Positions 9,101 to 15,299 of a stretch of 25,011 bases of DNA are shown piece by piece; positions within the stretch are counted from its first letter, which is position 1; each line of letters starts with the position of its first letter. A model generated the notes under the pieces. It had not been told where the DNA came from, did not search any database, and worked only from the letters and a program-made list of their open reading frames with translations. Source of the DNA: DATLXU01 sp035575515 (lineage in GTDB: Bacteria > Acidobacteriota > Blastocatellia > UBA7656); the NCBI GenBank assembly GCA_035575515.1, contig DATLXU010000011.1:1-25011 (forward strand), written 5' to 3'. Position numbers and translations under genes: made by a program.

Positions 9101-9340
9101 CGCGATGGCCTTCAGTGTGAAGCCGCCTTCGCGGTAGCTGTCGGCTATGCGCGAGAAGTGCGCTATCGCATCCTGAATCTTTCCTGCGCGAACGTAGAGG
9201 TCGCCAAGCGTGTTGATGGTCGTCAGGTCTGCAGGGTCCGCGTCGACGACCTTTCGGTACTCATCAATCGCCGCAGGAATCTTGCCCTGAAGCACATACT
9301 TTTCTGCCGTGCGCAGAGCCTTTGATTTGTTTAATGACAT
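6161..9340 (-). CDS. large tetratricopeptide-repeat (TPR) protein
   Basis: The 1059-residue product has no signal peptide or membrane helix and should be a cytoplasmic scaffold. Roughly the first 500 residues are about a dozen tandem TPR units, recognisable by repeats such as TINTLGDLYVRAGKIQDAI, TSMKLANLYSQQGLLVEAR and VRMKLGEIYSREGMMEQAH. Residues about 500-900 form a long Ser/Glu/Asp/Gln-rich, probably disordered linker with short repeats (LNTSDLTNAQFNTSDLLN). A C-terminal block of about 130 residues returns to TPRs (THYSLGLAYKDMDLLDEAI, YEIGLCYEEMQEYDHALDAF). The linker and terminal block resemble TPR proteins of Acidobacteriota and Myxococcota, some tied to motility or polarity, but I cannot assign a role. 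I chose the ATG at 9340 because GGAGGGG stands directly before it. An upstream TTG (9364) would add eight residues. Confidence 0.9.
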   Translation of the reverse strand: MSLNKSKALRTAEKYVLQGKIPAAIDEYRKVVDADPADLTTINTLGDLYVRAGKIQDAIAHFSRIADSYREGGFTLKAIAMLKKISKLDPTNIETSMKLANLYSQQGLLVEARQQYLQVADAYARVGQTRKALEAYQKIADLDPANTSVRMKLGEIYSREGMMEQAHDAFIMAGTEFLRKGDVEQALNANLKAITINPESRLALTAIATIYTQQGQIDRAINLLCEAFERNPGDVELLTILGRTYLQAGMMDDAERTFLSLVELDRNRYHYLLEVGRKFLQLGDLDRAAEQIDGCLDVLIAKREEDKAIDFLRRILDRDMNHLASLKRLTQIFVRIREDHNLIATLNSLVEAAMRKGDDAEAIAALRELARLEPDEQMHLQRLYNLGVRDIAEGDSPDVIRATGPLDYESAAFDDAFVIRQISEAEIMAGHGQVDHAVEILTGILQYAPENLQVHLKLKDIYLRAGMMDKAAQECFALARIHEARGESARASDYVTEAKQINPLGSLPSAHPPAQTAVWPANQSFDFEAGSNGSQSSNGSSEFDFHEPSGVLDWSRYQTGVLTDQTGFVMVPESEASDGATDSQVHQEGSQPFRYSDMLAGDASGEMAVAQSADMVFSSAGVLPSDTMPRILRDELEGIDFYIAQGYVEIARDTLDRLREEHGDHPEILARYRRLDGGYSEESEPQPAPTAHAKPEPAQPHDDQLSDYEGQMTSDDAARIAHQEMELTMVEEPAEEEYISESFNESERQAVDTELSVEDEPEKPNEPFLIHKESGPLYPDLIVQLNTSDLTNAQFNTSDLLNNTMFDVLRPPTGQLANIAEKPIGTGDLIESIVSSIDSSFNEIQQPSEVTTGNSDSEIAVREPEPSCQSEEQAATETTVEVASAQHDESTESSDALKWSTEVEAQSEANDLADIFEELRGNTGDLAPPADFETHYSLGLAYKDMDLLDEAIEEFQLAFRAAGLEDLKGDYIHCCNMLGVCFKRKQMPKVAIMWFQRGLRISGRTEDEYQALRYEIGLCYEEMQEYDHALDAFMEVYGFDVNYREVSEKIKQLQAAKKA

Positions 9341-9407
9341 AGCCCCTCCAAAGGCGAACGCCAAGTGGTTCCTCTACAATTGTCAGGGGCAACTGTTGCG
9401 GGATATT

Positions 9408-10073
9408 TTATTCTGATACCGGAAGCGACTCAATGGGGGTCTGTTCGTCACTGAAGTTCAAGGGCGCCTGGTAAGATAACACGCCTTGAAAGCTCAGCCG
9501 GTGAATAGCCGACGGGCCGAGACGCAGCATGGCCTCCTGATGCTCACGCGTGTTGTATCCGACGTGAGAGGCAAAACCGTAGCCGGGAAATCGTTCATCA
9601 TATTCCCTCATCAATTGATCGCGCTCAACCTTCGCAAGAATCGAAGCGGCTGCAACCGAAATGGAAAGGCTATCACCTTTGACAATGGCCATCTGGGGGC
9701 ATTGTAGGTCGGGGAGCCTGTGTCGCCCGTCTATTAAAACATAGTCAGCAGGCGGGTTCAATGCTTTTATTGCCAGCCCCATCGCCATAAGCGACGCGCG
9801 ATGGATATTGATCTGATCAATTAGCGAATGCTCGACGCGACCTATGGAAAAAGCGATGGCCAAGTGTCGAATTTCTTCGGCAAGCCGCTCGCGTTTTTGC
9901 CGCGTGAGCTTTTTTGAATCGTCAATGCCTTCGGGCACGCCATCGAGATTGAGTATCACCGCAGCAGCAACGACAGGCCCGGCCATCGCGCCCCGCCCCA
10001 CTTCATCCGCGCCCGCAATGAATCGGTATCCGTCAGCGATTAGCTCTTTCTCGAACTTCGCGTCGCAAGGCAT
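9408..10073 (-). CDS. rnhB: ribonuclease HII
   Basis: The enzyme removes RNA from RNA-DNA hybrids and single ribonucleotides misincorporated in DNA. It has 221 residues, a normal length. The family signature GADEVGRGAMAGP places catalytic Asp23 and Glu24. DDSKKLT follows at 51-57, then Asp115 in VLIDGRH. KGDSLSISVAAASILAKVERD (132-152) carries the fourth acidic residue (Asp134), and HVGYNTREH lies near the C-terminus. All four acidic positions are present, so it should be active. It sits between thiG (70 bases away) and the TPR gene (67 bases away) on the same strand, so one transcript is plausible. No Shine-Dalgarno sequence is visible before the ATG. Confidence 0.97.
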   Translation of the reverse strand: MPCDAKFEKELIADGYRFIAGADEVGRGAMAGPVVAAAVILNLDGVPEGIDDSKKLTRQKRERLAEEIRHLAIAFSIGRVEHSLIDQINIHRASLMAMGLAIKALNPPADYVLIDGRHRLPDLQCPQMAIVKGDSLSISVAAASILAKVERDQLMREYDERFPGYGFASHVGYNTREHQEAMLRLGPSAIHRLSFQGVLSYQAPLNFSDEQTPIESLPVSE

Positions 10074-10143
10074 AACAACGGTGAGGCTGAACGGCGAATT
10101 ATGAACAGAATGAGAGTGGTTCGATTGATTCAGCGTTCAGCGT

Positions 10144-10920
10144 TTATTTTGATAATCCTTCAATCGGGCTTGAGGCCGATGCATACAGCTTCTTCTGAAT
10201 TCGGCCCGCCCTGTAAGCCAAACGGCCCGCGCGCACGGCGTGCTTCATCGCTTCGGCCATTGCAATAGGATCGCGCGCGCCAGCAATGCCTGTGTTCATC
10301 AACACGCCGTCAACGCCAAGCTCCATCGCGAGCGTCGCGTCTGAGGCCGTGCCGACTCCAGCATCCACTATCAGCGGAACCTCAGTTATTTGCTCCCGCA
10401 ATATCCGCAGGTTCGTGAAGTTCTGAATCCCAAGCCCTGAACCAATCGGAGCCGCGAGCGGCATGACAGCAGCCGCGCCCGCGTCAATCAGTCGTCGCGC
10501 AACGATCAAATCATCGTTGAGATATGGCAACACGATGAAACCCTCTTTCACCAGCGCGCGAGTCGCTTCGAGCAAGCCCTGATTGTCGGGAAACAGAGTC
10601 CGCTCGTCGCCGATAACTTCGAGCTTGATCCAGTTGTTGTCTAACACTTCGCGCGCGAGCATCGCCGTCCGAATCGCCTCATCCGCCGTGTAACATCCGG
10701 CAGTGTTCGGCAGGATGTGATACTTCTTTGTGTCAATATAGTCGAGCAGCGATTCTTTCGAGCGGTCGGTGATGTTTACTCGTCGCACAGCAACCGTCAC
10801 CATTTCGGTCTCGGCAGCTTCGAGCGATTTGACCATCAAATCGAAGCTCTCGTACTTGCCTGAGCCAAGAATCAATCGCGAGCGAAACTCGCGGCCTGCT
10901 ATAAAGAGTGAATCTGTCAT
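10144..10920 (-). CDS. thiG: thiazole synthase ThiG
   Basis: ThiG condenses deoxyxylulose 5-phosphate, dehydroglycine and the sulfur carried on ThiS-thiocarboxylate to make the thiazole phosphate of thiamine. The 258-residue TIM barrel shows the usual blocks: SRLILGSGKYES, VTVAVRRVNITD, ILPNTAGCYTADEA, NNWIKLEVIGDERTLFPD, PLAAPIGSGLGIQN and VIVDAGVGTASDA-type phosphate loops near 180. Lys99, in WIKLEV, is the expected Schiff-base lysine. The gene follows thiS by 53 bases. No dehydroglycine-forming enzyme (ThiO or ThiH) is in the window, so it must be encoded elsewhere. Confidence 0.97.
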   Translation of the reverse strand: MTDSLFIAGREFRSRLILGSGKYESFDLMVKSLEAAETEMVTVAVRRVNITDRSKESLLDYIDTKKYHILPNTAGCYTADEAIRTAMLAREVLDNNWIKLEVIGDERTLFPDNQGLLEATRALVKEGFIVLPYLNDDLIVARRLIDAGAAAVMPLAAPIGSGLGIQNFTNLRILREQITEVPLIVDAGVGTASDATLAMELGVDGVLMNTGIAGARDPIAMAEAMKHAVRAGRLAYRAGRIQKKLYASASSPIEGLSK

Positions 10921-10973
10921 TTTCTTTCTCTATGAGTTCGTGATGAATCTTTATTTGAGCGCGGCGCGGCAAT

Positions 10974-11180
10974 TTAACGCGCGCCGCCGCCCACGAAATG
11001 CACAATCTCTACTTTGTCACCTTCGGCGAGCGTTGTCGAGGCCCAATCGGCGCGGCGGATTATCCGGCGGTTGACTTCTACAGCTACGCGTTCAGGCTTC
11101 AAGTCAAGCGCGCTTACAAGGTCAATTAGGCTCGCGCCTTCTTCTACTTGCTTCTCTTCTCCGTTGACAATGATCTTCAA
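10974..11180 (-). CDS. thiS: sulfur carrier protein ThiS, with a C-terminal Ala-Arg extension
   Basis: This 68-residue ubiquitin-like protein carries thiazole sulfur as a C-terminal thiocarboxylate. Family features are KIIVNGEEKQVEEGASLIDLVSALDL, RVAVEVNRRIIRR and the terminal EGDKVEIVHFVGGG. Most ThiS proteins end in Gly-Gly, which the E1-like ThiF adenylates. Here GGG is followed by Ala-Arg before TAA (read directly as GGC GGC GGC GCG CGT TAA). Either these two residues are trimmed by a peptidase, or the ends are a recent extension. The start is TTG with GGAAAGAG a few bases upstream, fourteen bases after the stop of the preceding gene. Its position before thiG confirms the assignment. No thiF is nearby. 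Confidence 0.93.
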   Translation of the reverse strand: MKIIVNGEEKQVEEGASLIDLVSALDLKPERVAVEVNRRIIRRADWASTTLAEGDKVEIVHFVGGGAR

Positions 11181-11194
11181 TCTATCTCTTTCCG

Positions 11195-12025
11195 TTACGC
11201 TCTGCGAATCAGGTGCTTCAACTCTCCGCGCCCTTCGCCTGCTTGCGCTTCGATGACAATCGCTGCGGTCCCTGCTGTGAAGAGAGGAAGCGCGAGGCTG
11301 AAATTCGCCATGCCGTCCCGGCCTGACCGACCGATGAAGACCTGCGGCTTGAATGCAGTGCCGATGATCTTGATCGTCACTATCGCATCCGACACGGGCC
11401 TTGATTCATGAGTCGTAAGCACTCTGAGCGCGATGCTCTTTCCCGCAATGAAAACGTCGGGCGAGATGACTTTCAAATCAAGACGACTCGTCTCCTCGTT
11501 CTTTTTCAGGTAATCCGAAATGACTTTATCAATGTCGAGCGAGCGAGTCTCGCGCCGCTTCGTGGGCGGAACCGTACCGCTCGAATCGCGTTTGCTGGAG
11601 ACGGCGGGCTTAGTCGGCTCAGCTTGCAGCGGGACGGACGGGCGCGCGGGCGGCACGGGCGCAGTAGGTATCTTCGTCGGTCTCGTGTTAAGCGCGGGCT
11701 GCGGTTGAGTAATCACGTTCGGGCCGCGCTTCACTTTTTGTGCGACATCGTCAGCCGTCGAGTGGCGAATCAGGTCGTTGATGCGCCCGGCTTTAATCGC
11801 CGCGATGATAACTTGATGCTGCCGCTTCAATAGCGCGGCTATCGTCTCTTCGGTCGCGCCTTCGGTCAGCTTGTCGGCGTAGGGTGTTCTCTTTTTGGCG
11901 ATGATCGTGCCGCCGACGTAGATGAGGGATTCGAGCACGGGATTATCGCGCCCGCGATCTTCCGACTGCACGTGATAGGTGTGGCCCTCGTGTTGAACGT
12001 CTGTGTTGAACCCCGTGATCATCAT
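11195..12025 (-). CDS. conserved hypothetical protein of the acidobacterial MITGFNTDV type
   Basis: The 276-residue product begins MMITGFNTDVQHEGHTYHVQ. I recall this N-terminal block from acidobacterial proteins of unknown function. Residues 1-100 are compact (SEDRGRDNPVLESLIYVGGT and a helical ATEETIAALLKRQHQVIIAA). A Pro/Thr/Lys-rich linker covers about 105-165. The last 110 residues form beta-strand-rich segments (LDLKVISPDVFIAGKSIALRV, VSDAIVTIKIIGTAFKPQ, AAIVIEAQAGEG) like an Ig-type domain. There is no signal peptide, so it is probably cytoplasmic. I place the start at 12025, not the more distal ATG at 12040, because a promoter (12031-12059) covers 12040 and would start the mRNA at 12025. 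It leads the thiS-thiG-rnhB run. Confidence 0.72.
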   Translation of the reverse strand: MMITGFNTDVQHEGHTYHVQSEDRGRDNPVLESLIYVGGTIIAKKRTPYADKLTEGATEETIAALLKRQHQVIIAAIKAGRINDLIRHSTADDVAQKVKRGPNVITQPQPALNTRPTKIPTAPVPPARPSVPLQAEPTKPAVSSKRDSSGTVPPTKRRETRSLDIDKVISDYLKKNEETSRLDLKVISPDVFIAGKSIALRVLTTHESRPVSDAIVTIKIIGTAFKPQVFIGRSGRDGMANFSLALPLFTAGTAAIVIEAQAGEGRGELKHLIRRA

Positions 12026-12030
12026 TTTGG

Positions 12031-12059
12031 AAAGTAGCATAGGGTTTAGGGGCAGTCAA
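12031..12059 (-). promoter_or_regulatory. candidate leaderless promoter before the gene ending at 11195
   Basis: On the minus strand TTGACT (12059-12054) and TACTTT (12036-12031) are separated by exactly 17 bases. The first base of ATG at 12025 lies six bases after the -10 box, where transcription should start. The absence of any Shine-Dalgarno sequence fits a leaderless mRNA. Confidence 0.5.
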
Positions 12060-12109
12060 TAATTCGCTCTCTGGCGTTGACCCAGCGCGTGAATCCGACT
12101 TTACAAGCA

Positions 12110-12138
12110 TTGATTTGCTTCACACCGCAGCATAGAAT
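12110..12138 (+). promoter_or_regulatory. candidate sigma-70-type promoter of the O-antigen-ligase-like gene
   Basis: TTGATT (12110-12115) and TAGAAT (12133-12138) are spaced by 17 bases. The predicted transcription start near 12145 gives a leader of about 45 bases to the TTG start at 12190. It points away from the leaderless promoter at 12031-12059. Confidence 0.5.
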
Positions 12139-12189
12139 ACTGACTTCTCCCTGTGGATTTATGATTGTGAAAGCAGAGGGTCATGAGTT

Positions 12190-13902
12190 TTGATAAACAA
12201 GATCGCTGACGGTTTGCCCGCGCAAGACAGCCACAGCAATAAACCTGTCGCCCGGCGTTTTTATCACTCATTCATTGAATTGCTGGAGAGCAATGCTCAG
12301 TTCGTCTCATCCGAATCGAAAGTTCGGCGCGTCCACGCAATCGCGGAGCGCGTGATTTCTCTTTCGCTTCTTATGTACGCGGCTTTCGCGCCGCATTCGA
12401 TTGCCATAACCCAAAGCGCGTTTCTACTGGGTCTTGCGGCGTGGACAGTTCAGATGATCGCCGCGCGCAACCTTCGCATCGAACGTACTCCCGTCGACAT
12501 CGCGCTTTTGGGATTCTTTGCCTGCTGCGTCATCTCATCGTTTCTCTCTTACGAGCCGCTCACGAGCATCAAAGGACTCAGAAGCCCCGCCTTCTTTCTT
12601 GCGTTCTATTTCGTCAGCAGCAAAGTTCGCAGCCTTCGATTTGCAACCGCGCTCGCTTTTCTCATTATCTTCTCTTCGCTAATAAGCGTCACCTATAGCG
12701 CAAAGCAGGTAGCAGTCGGTCGCGGCATCCGCATCGAAAGCCTGAGAGAAGACAGCCCGCTCGCGGGGAAAGATTTGCGGATTGGTGACGTGATTATCGA
12801 AGCCGACGGTCAGCGAGTTGACACGAAAGAAGAGCTTTACCGCATTATCTCAAGCGTTGAGCGCGGTCCCGTTCAGATACAGTTTCAAAGAAGCGAGGCG
12901 GTGCTTCCGGCTTATATCTCGCGGCGGGACCTGAACGAATCTGAAGGCGAAGGCGCTGACAAATTGGGCATAACAACTTCTACAGGCAGAAACATTCGCG
13001 TCACGGGTTTCTACAGCCACTACGAAACCTACGCCGAAGTGCTGCAACTTATCGCTGCGCTCGCCATCGGATTATTCATAGCTCGCCCCGATAAAAGATC
13101 AAGAACGGGAGTACTTCTTGGCGCGGTAATCGCGCTATTAACGGCGACGCTGATTATGACCTCGACGCGGGCGGCGATGATAGGACTTACGGTCGCCGTT
13201 GCTGCGATGGCTCTGATGACGCTACGCCGAAGGACGATGGTCGTTTCGGTCTTCGCCATTTTGTTAATAGCGCCGCTTGCGCTGTTTGCAGTTGAGCGCT
13301 CGCGCGGCATATCGGTCTTCGACCCGGAAGAAGGAAGCTCGGCCTACAGGCTTGAAGTATGGCGCGAAGCTTTCTTTATTATTAAGGACCACCCGGCTGT
13401 CGGCATCGGCAAAGGAAGCGAAGGCGGCGAGGGATTGAGAAAAAGATACAAGCTCTACAGCGAAGGCAAGCTCCCGCCGGGACACTTTCATTCGACCCCG
13501 ATTCAGATAGCGACGTGGTGGGGGCTTCCCGCGCTTATCTTTTACTCAGCGATGATGGTGATGTTTGCCATAGAGATTTTCAGGCTCGGCAGAATGGTTA
13601 GGGTGCGCGAGCAGTGGAAGATGTGGGGCATCGCGCTCGGCACTATGGGCGCGCTGTTGGCGTTCAATGTTAGCTCTGTGGTTCATTTCAATTTTGGCGA
13701 TGGCGAGGTCGTTATGGCGTTCTGGCTCATGGTAGGGCTTGCGTTCGCAGTTCGTAAGATTGCTCTTGGCGAACGCGACGATTCGCAATCAAAACAGATG
13801 CGAGAGCCGCCATCAGAATACAGTTCACAAAAAAGTCCGCGCCAAGAACGAGAAGAAACCTCTGAAGCGAGCGTCCGGGCAGCAAGGGCAAGACAAAATT
13901 GA
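12190..13902 (+). CDS. O-antigen ligase-like (Wzy/WaaL family) membrane protein with an inserted PDZ-like domain
   Basis: The 570-residue product has about ten to twelve membrane helices. The C-terminal half has the Wzy_C/O-antigen-ligase features: TSTRAAMIGL (about 324-333), YRLEVWREAFFIIKDHPAVG (386-405) in the large periplasmic loop, and GHFHSTPIQIATWWGLPALI (431-450). Such enzymes transfer or polymerise lipid-linked glycans on the outer face of the inner membrane. Between two helices, residues about 176-245 (IESLREDSPLAGKDLRIGDV, IIEADGQRVDTKEELYRIIS, GPVQIQFQR) form a PDZ-like domain, not a standard part of the family. The start is uncertain: TTG at 12190, with AGAGGG about 11 bases before. 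The last 47 residues are hydrophilic and overlap the convergent GT87 gene by 176 bases. It is the only complete plus-strand gene here. Confidence 0.88.
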   Translation: MINKIADGLPAQDSHSNKPVARRFYHSFIELLESNAQFVSSESKVRRVHAIAERVISLSLLMYAAFAPHSIAITQSAFLLGLAAWTVQMIAARNLRIERTPVDIALLGFFACCVISSFLSYEPLTSIKGLRSPAFFLAFYFVSSKVRSLRFATALAFLIIFSSLISVTYSAKQVAVGRGIRIESLREDSPLAGKDLRIGDVIIEADGQRVDTKEELYRIISSVERGPVQIQFQRSEAVLPAYISRRDLNESEGEGADKLGITTSTGRNIRVTGFYSHYETYAEVLQLIAALAIGLFIARPDKRSRTGVLLGAVIALLTATLIMTSTRAAMIGLTVAVAAMALMTLRRRTMVVSVFAILLIAPLALFAVERSRGISVFDPEEGSSAYRLEVWREAFFIIKDHPAVGIGKGSEGGEGLRKRYKLYSEGKLPPGHFHSTPIQIATWWGLPALIFYSAMMVMFAIEIFRLGRMVRVREQWKMWGIALGTMGALLAFNVSSVVHFNFGDGEVVMAFWLMVGLAFAVRKIALGERDDSQSKQMREPPSEYSSQKSPRQEREETSEASVRAARARQN

Positions 13903-15073
13903 TAGCCGCAATTACCAGCAACACGCGCCGCGCCAAGCCTGATGCTGGCAATGAATCGTTGAACGCGAAACTTCCAAGCGAAACAATCGGCCACAGCAAC
14001 GCGATGAAATAAATCTTCGATGTGAGCGGACCGACAAGGAGCATTACCGAGATCATCAAACCAAACTCTAGCGAAGTATAAAGAGGTAAGCCATCGCTTT
14101 CCACGCGCTGTGATATGCCCGCTTCCTCATGCCCCTTGATTCCTTTTGATCTCCACAAAACCAGCGCGAGCGCCACACCGTACACAATCGCGGCGACAAC
14201 GAGCCAGATTCTATCTGTCTGCTCGCGCGAAAGCGCAGCCACGTTTATGTTTCGATAGTCAGTATCTGCTTCAACGCGCTGAGAATAATCTACGGGCGAA
14301 AGATATCGTCGCAACTCGCCTTTGAGCGAGAGATTTATCGGCCCGTTCGTTTCGTGAAATTCCTGATCGGCAACGACGTGGTTGTACCATTCAACCAGTA
14401 GCTCAGAGTTCTTCTCAAAGCCAAAGTAGAGGGCTGGCGCAAGATTGATGATTATCAGGAAGCCGCTGACAAGAGATAAAAATCGCCATCTCTTCTTCAA
14501 TGCAAAGTAAGGCAGCAACAAAATAGGCGTGAGCTTGATCGTAACGGCAAGCGACATTGCAAGCGCGGCCAACGAATCTTTTCGTTTGATATATAGATAA
14601 ACCGACGCAAACAACAAAAATATCGCAGGCAGATGAGCGTTGCCGTAGTGAAGAATCATTACGAAATACTGTCCCGTGGCTAAGAACGCGATGAGCCAGG
14701 TAAGTTTCGCTCGATTCGGATTTACCAGGCTTCGTAGGATAAGCAAACAGCCAATTATTTCGGCGACAGAAAGCAAGTACCATACGTATGCAGCCGGTTT
14801 GTATGGCAGAAACCATAGAGGCGCGAGCGCAATCAGGAAGAATGGCGGGTAGCGATAATCCATCAGCGAGCCTCGCGCGAAGTCAGGCGCGTAGAGGTCC
14901 GTGCGCCCGCCGAGCAGCGAGCGGCCCGCAGAGTAATAAACAGGAAAGTCAATAAGGTTGCGAATGAAGACGAAGCCGAGAAGCGCGATTGCCGTGATCA
15001 ATGCGGCGACTATGAATGGATGAGGAATGATGGATGAAACGTCGCGTCCCCGCGTCTCTCTTTCATCCTTCAT
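13727..15073 (-). CDS. GT87-family (DUF2029) polyprenol-phosphate-dependent membrane glycosyltransferase
   Basis: The 448-residue product has about eleven membrane helices and the GT-C layout of family GT87. Asp42 in IDFPVYYSAGRSLLGG is in the first periplasmic loop, the place of the catalytic acid. MDYRYPPFFLIALAPLWFLP, then GQYFVMILHYGNAHLPAIFL and AMSLAVTIKLTPILLLPYFA follow. Known relatives are mycobacterial alpha-mannosyltransferases using polyprenyl-phosphate mannose, which the nearby GT2 could supply. The ATG at 15073 lies inside a heptad repeat, and the first 20 or so residues (DVSSIIPHPF) are encoded by the other arm, so the native start may be further in, near residue 20. Its 3' end overlaps the convergent ligase gene by 176 bases. 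A tRNA-Leu gene lies 25 bases upstream. Confidence 0.88.
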   Translation of the reverse strand: MKDERETRGRDVSSIIPHPFIVAALITAIALLGFVFIRNLIDFPVYYSAGRSLLGGRTDLYAPDFARGSLMDYRYPPFFLIALAPLWFLPYKPAAYVWYLLSVAEIIGCLLILRSLVNPNRAKLTWLIAFLATGQYFVMILHYGNAHLPAIFLLFASVYLYIKRKDSLAALAMSLAVTIKLTPILLLPYFALKKRWRFLSLVSGFLIIINLAPALYFGFEKNSELLVEWYNHVVADQEFHETNGPINLSLKGELRRYLSPVDYSQRVEADTDYRNINVAALSREQTDRIWLVVAAIVYGVALALVLWRSKGIKGHEEAGISQRVESDGLPLYTSLEFGLMISVMLLVGPLTSKIYFIALLWPIVSLGSFAFNDSLPASGLARRVLLVIAAINFVLPLLPGRSLQRFLLVLGADFFVNCILMAALASVLIANRRVRQEQSYELRTQALP

Positions 15074-15089
15074 CCTTCATCCCTCATCC
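15018..15089. repeat. heptad-periodic inverted-repeat element, copy 2
   Basis: The right arm is TTCATCC three times in exact tandem (15062-15082) followed by CTCATCC (15083-15089). The left arm is GGATGAG, GAATGAT and GGATGAA (15018-15038). The reverse complement of the right arm, with one heptad removed, matches the left arm at 20 of 22 positions. The element covers the start codon and first codons of the GT87 gene and abuts tRNA-Leu. Confidence 0.75.
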
Positions 15090-15097
15090 TTCGCCAA

Positions 15098-15181
15098 TGC
15101 CGAGGGCGGGACTCGAACCCGCACGGGCTTTTGGCCCAGAGGATTTTAAGTCCTCTGCGTCTGCCATTCCGCCACCCCGGC
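15098..15181 (-). tRNA. tRNA-Leu(UAA)
   Basis: Read on the minus strand, the 84-base gene folds as a class II tRNA. The acceptor stem GCCGGGG pairs with CCTCGGC (one G-U pair). The anticodon arm GAGGA-CTTAAAA-TCCTC gives anticodon TAA (leucine). A long variable arm GGGCCAAAAGCCC follows, then the T arm GCGGG-TTCGAGT-CCCGC, and the discriminator base is A. The CCA end is not encoded. A promoter with TATAAT lies 15 bases upstream. The GT87 gene follows on the same strand and may be reached by readthrough. Confidence 0.96.
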
Positions 15182-15196
15182 AAAACGGACATTGTG

Positions 15197-15225
15197 ATTA
15201 TAGATGAAACTGTACGAGCTATGAA
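15197..15225 (-). promoter_or_regulatory. promoter of tRNA-Leu
   Basis: On the minus strand TTCATA (15225-15220), a 17-base spacer and a perfect TATAAT (15202-15197) lie just before the tRNA, giving a 5' leader of fewer than ten bases. Apart from this promoter, the gap to 15299 holds nothing I recognise. Confidence 0.6.
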
Positions 15226-15299
15226 GTCGCGCAGAAGACATTCTTATGACACCAAGCCTGTGAAGTAAACATGCGCCGCAATGCTTTCTTGCGATCTGC

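Noticed and set aside
10074..10143. A TPP riboswitch or separate promoter before rnhB
   Set aside because: The 70-base gap has none of the conserved riboswitch segments and no convincing -35/-10 pair.
15062..15089. Short direct repeats resembling a CRISPR array
   Set aside because: The units are 7 bases long and contiguous, without spacers, and no cas genes are present.
15098..15181. tRNA-Leu as an attachment site of an integrated element
   Set aside because: No integrase gene, no duplicated tRNA 3' end and no change in gene content beside it were seen. The neighbours belong to one glycan locus.
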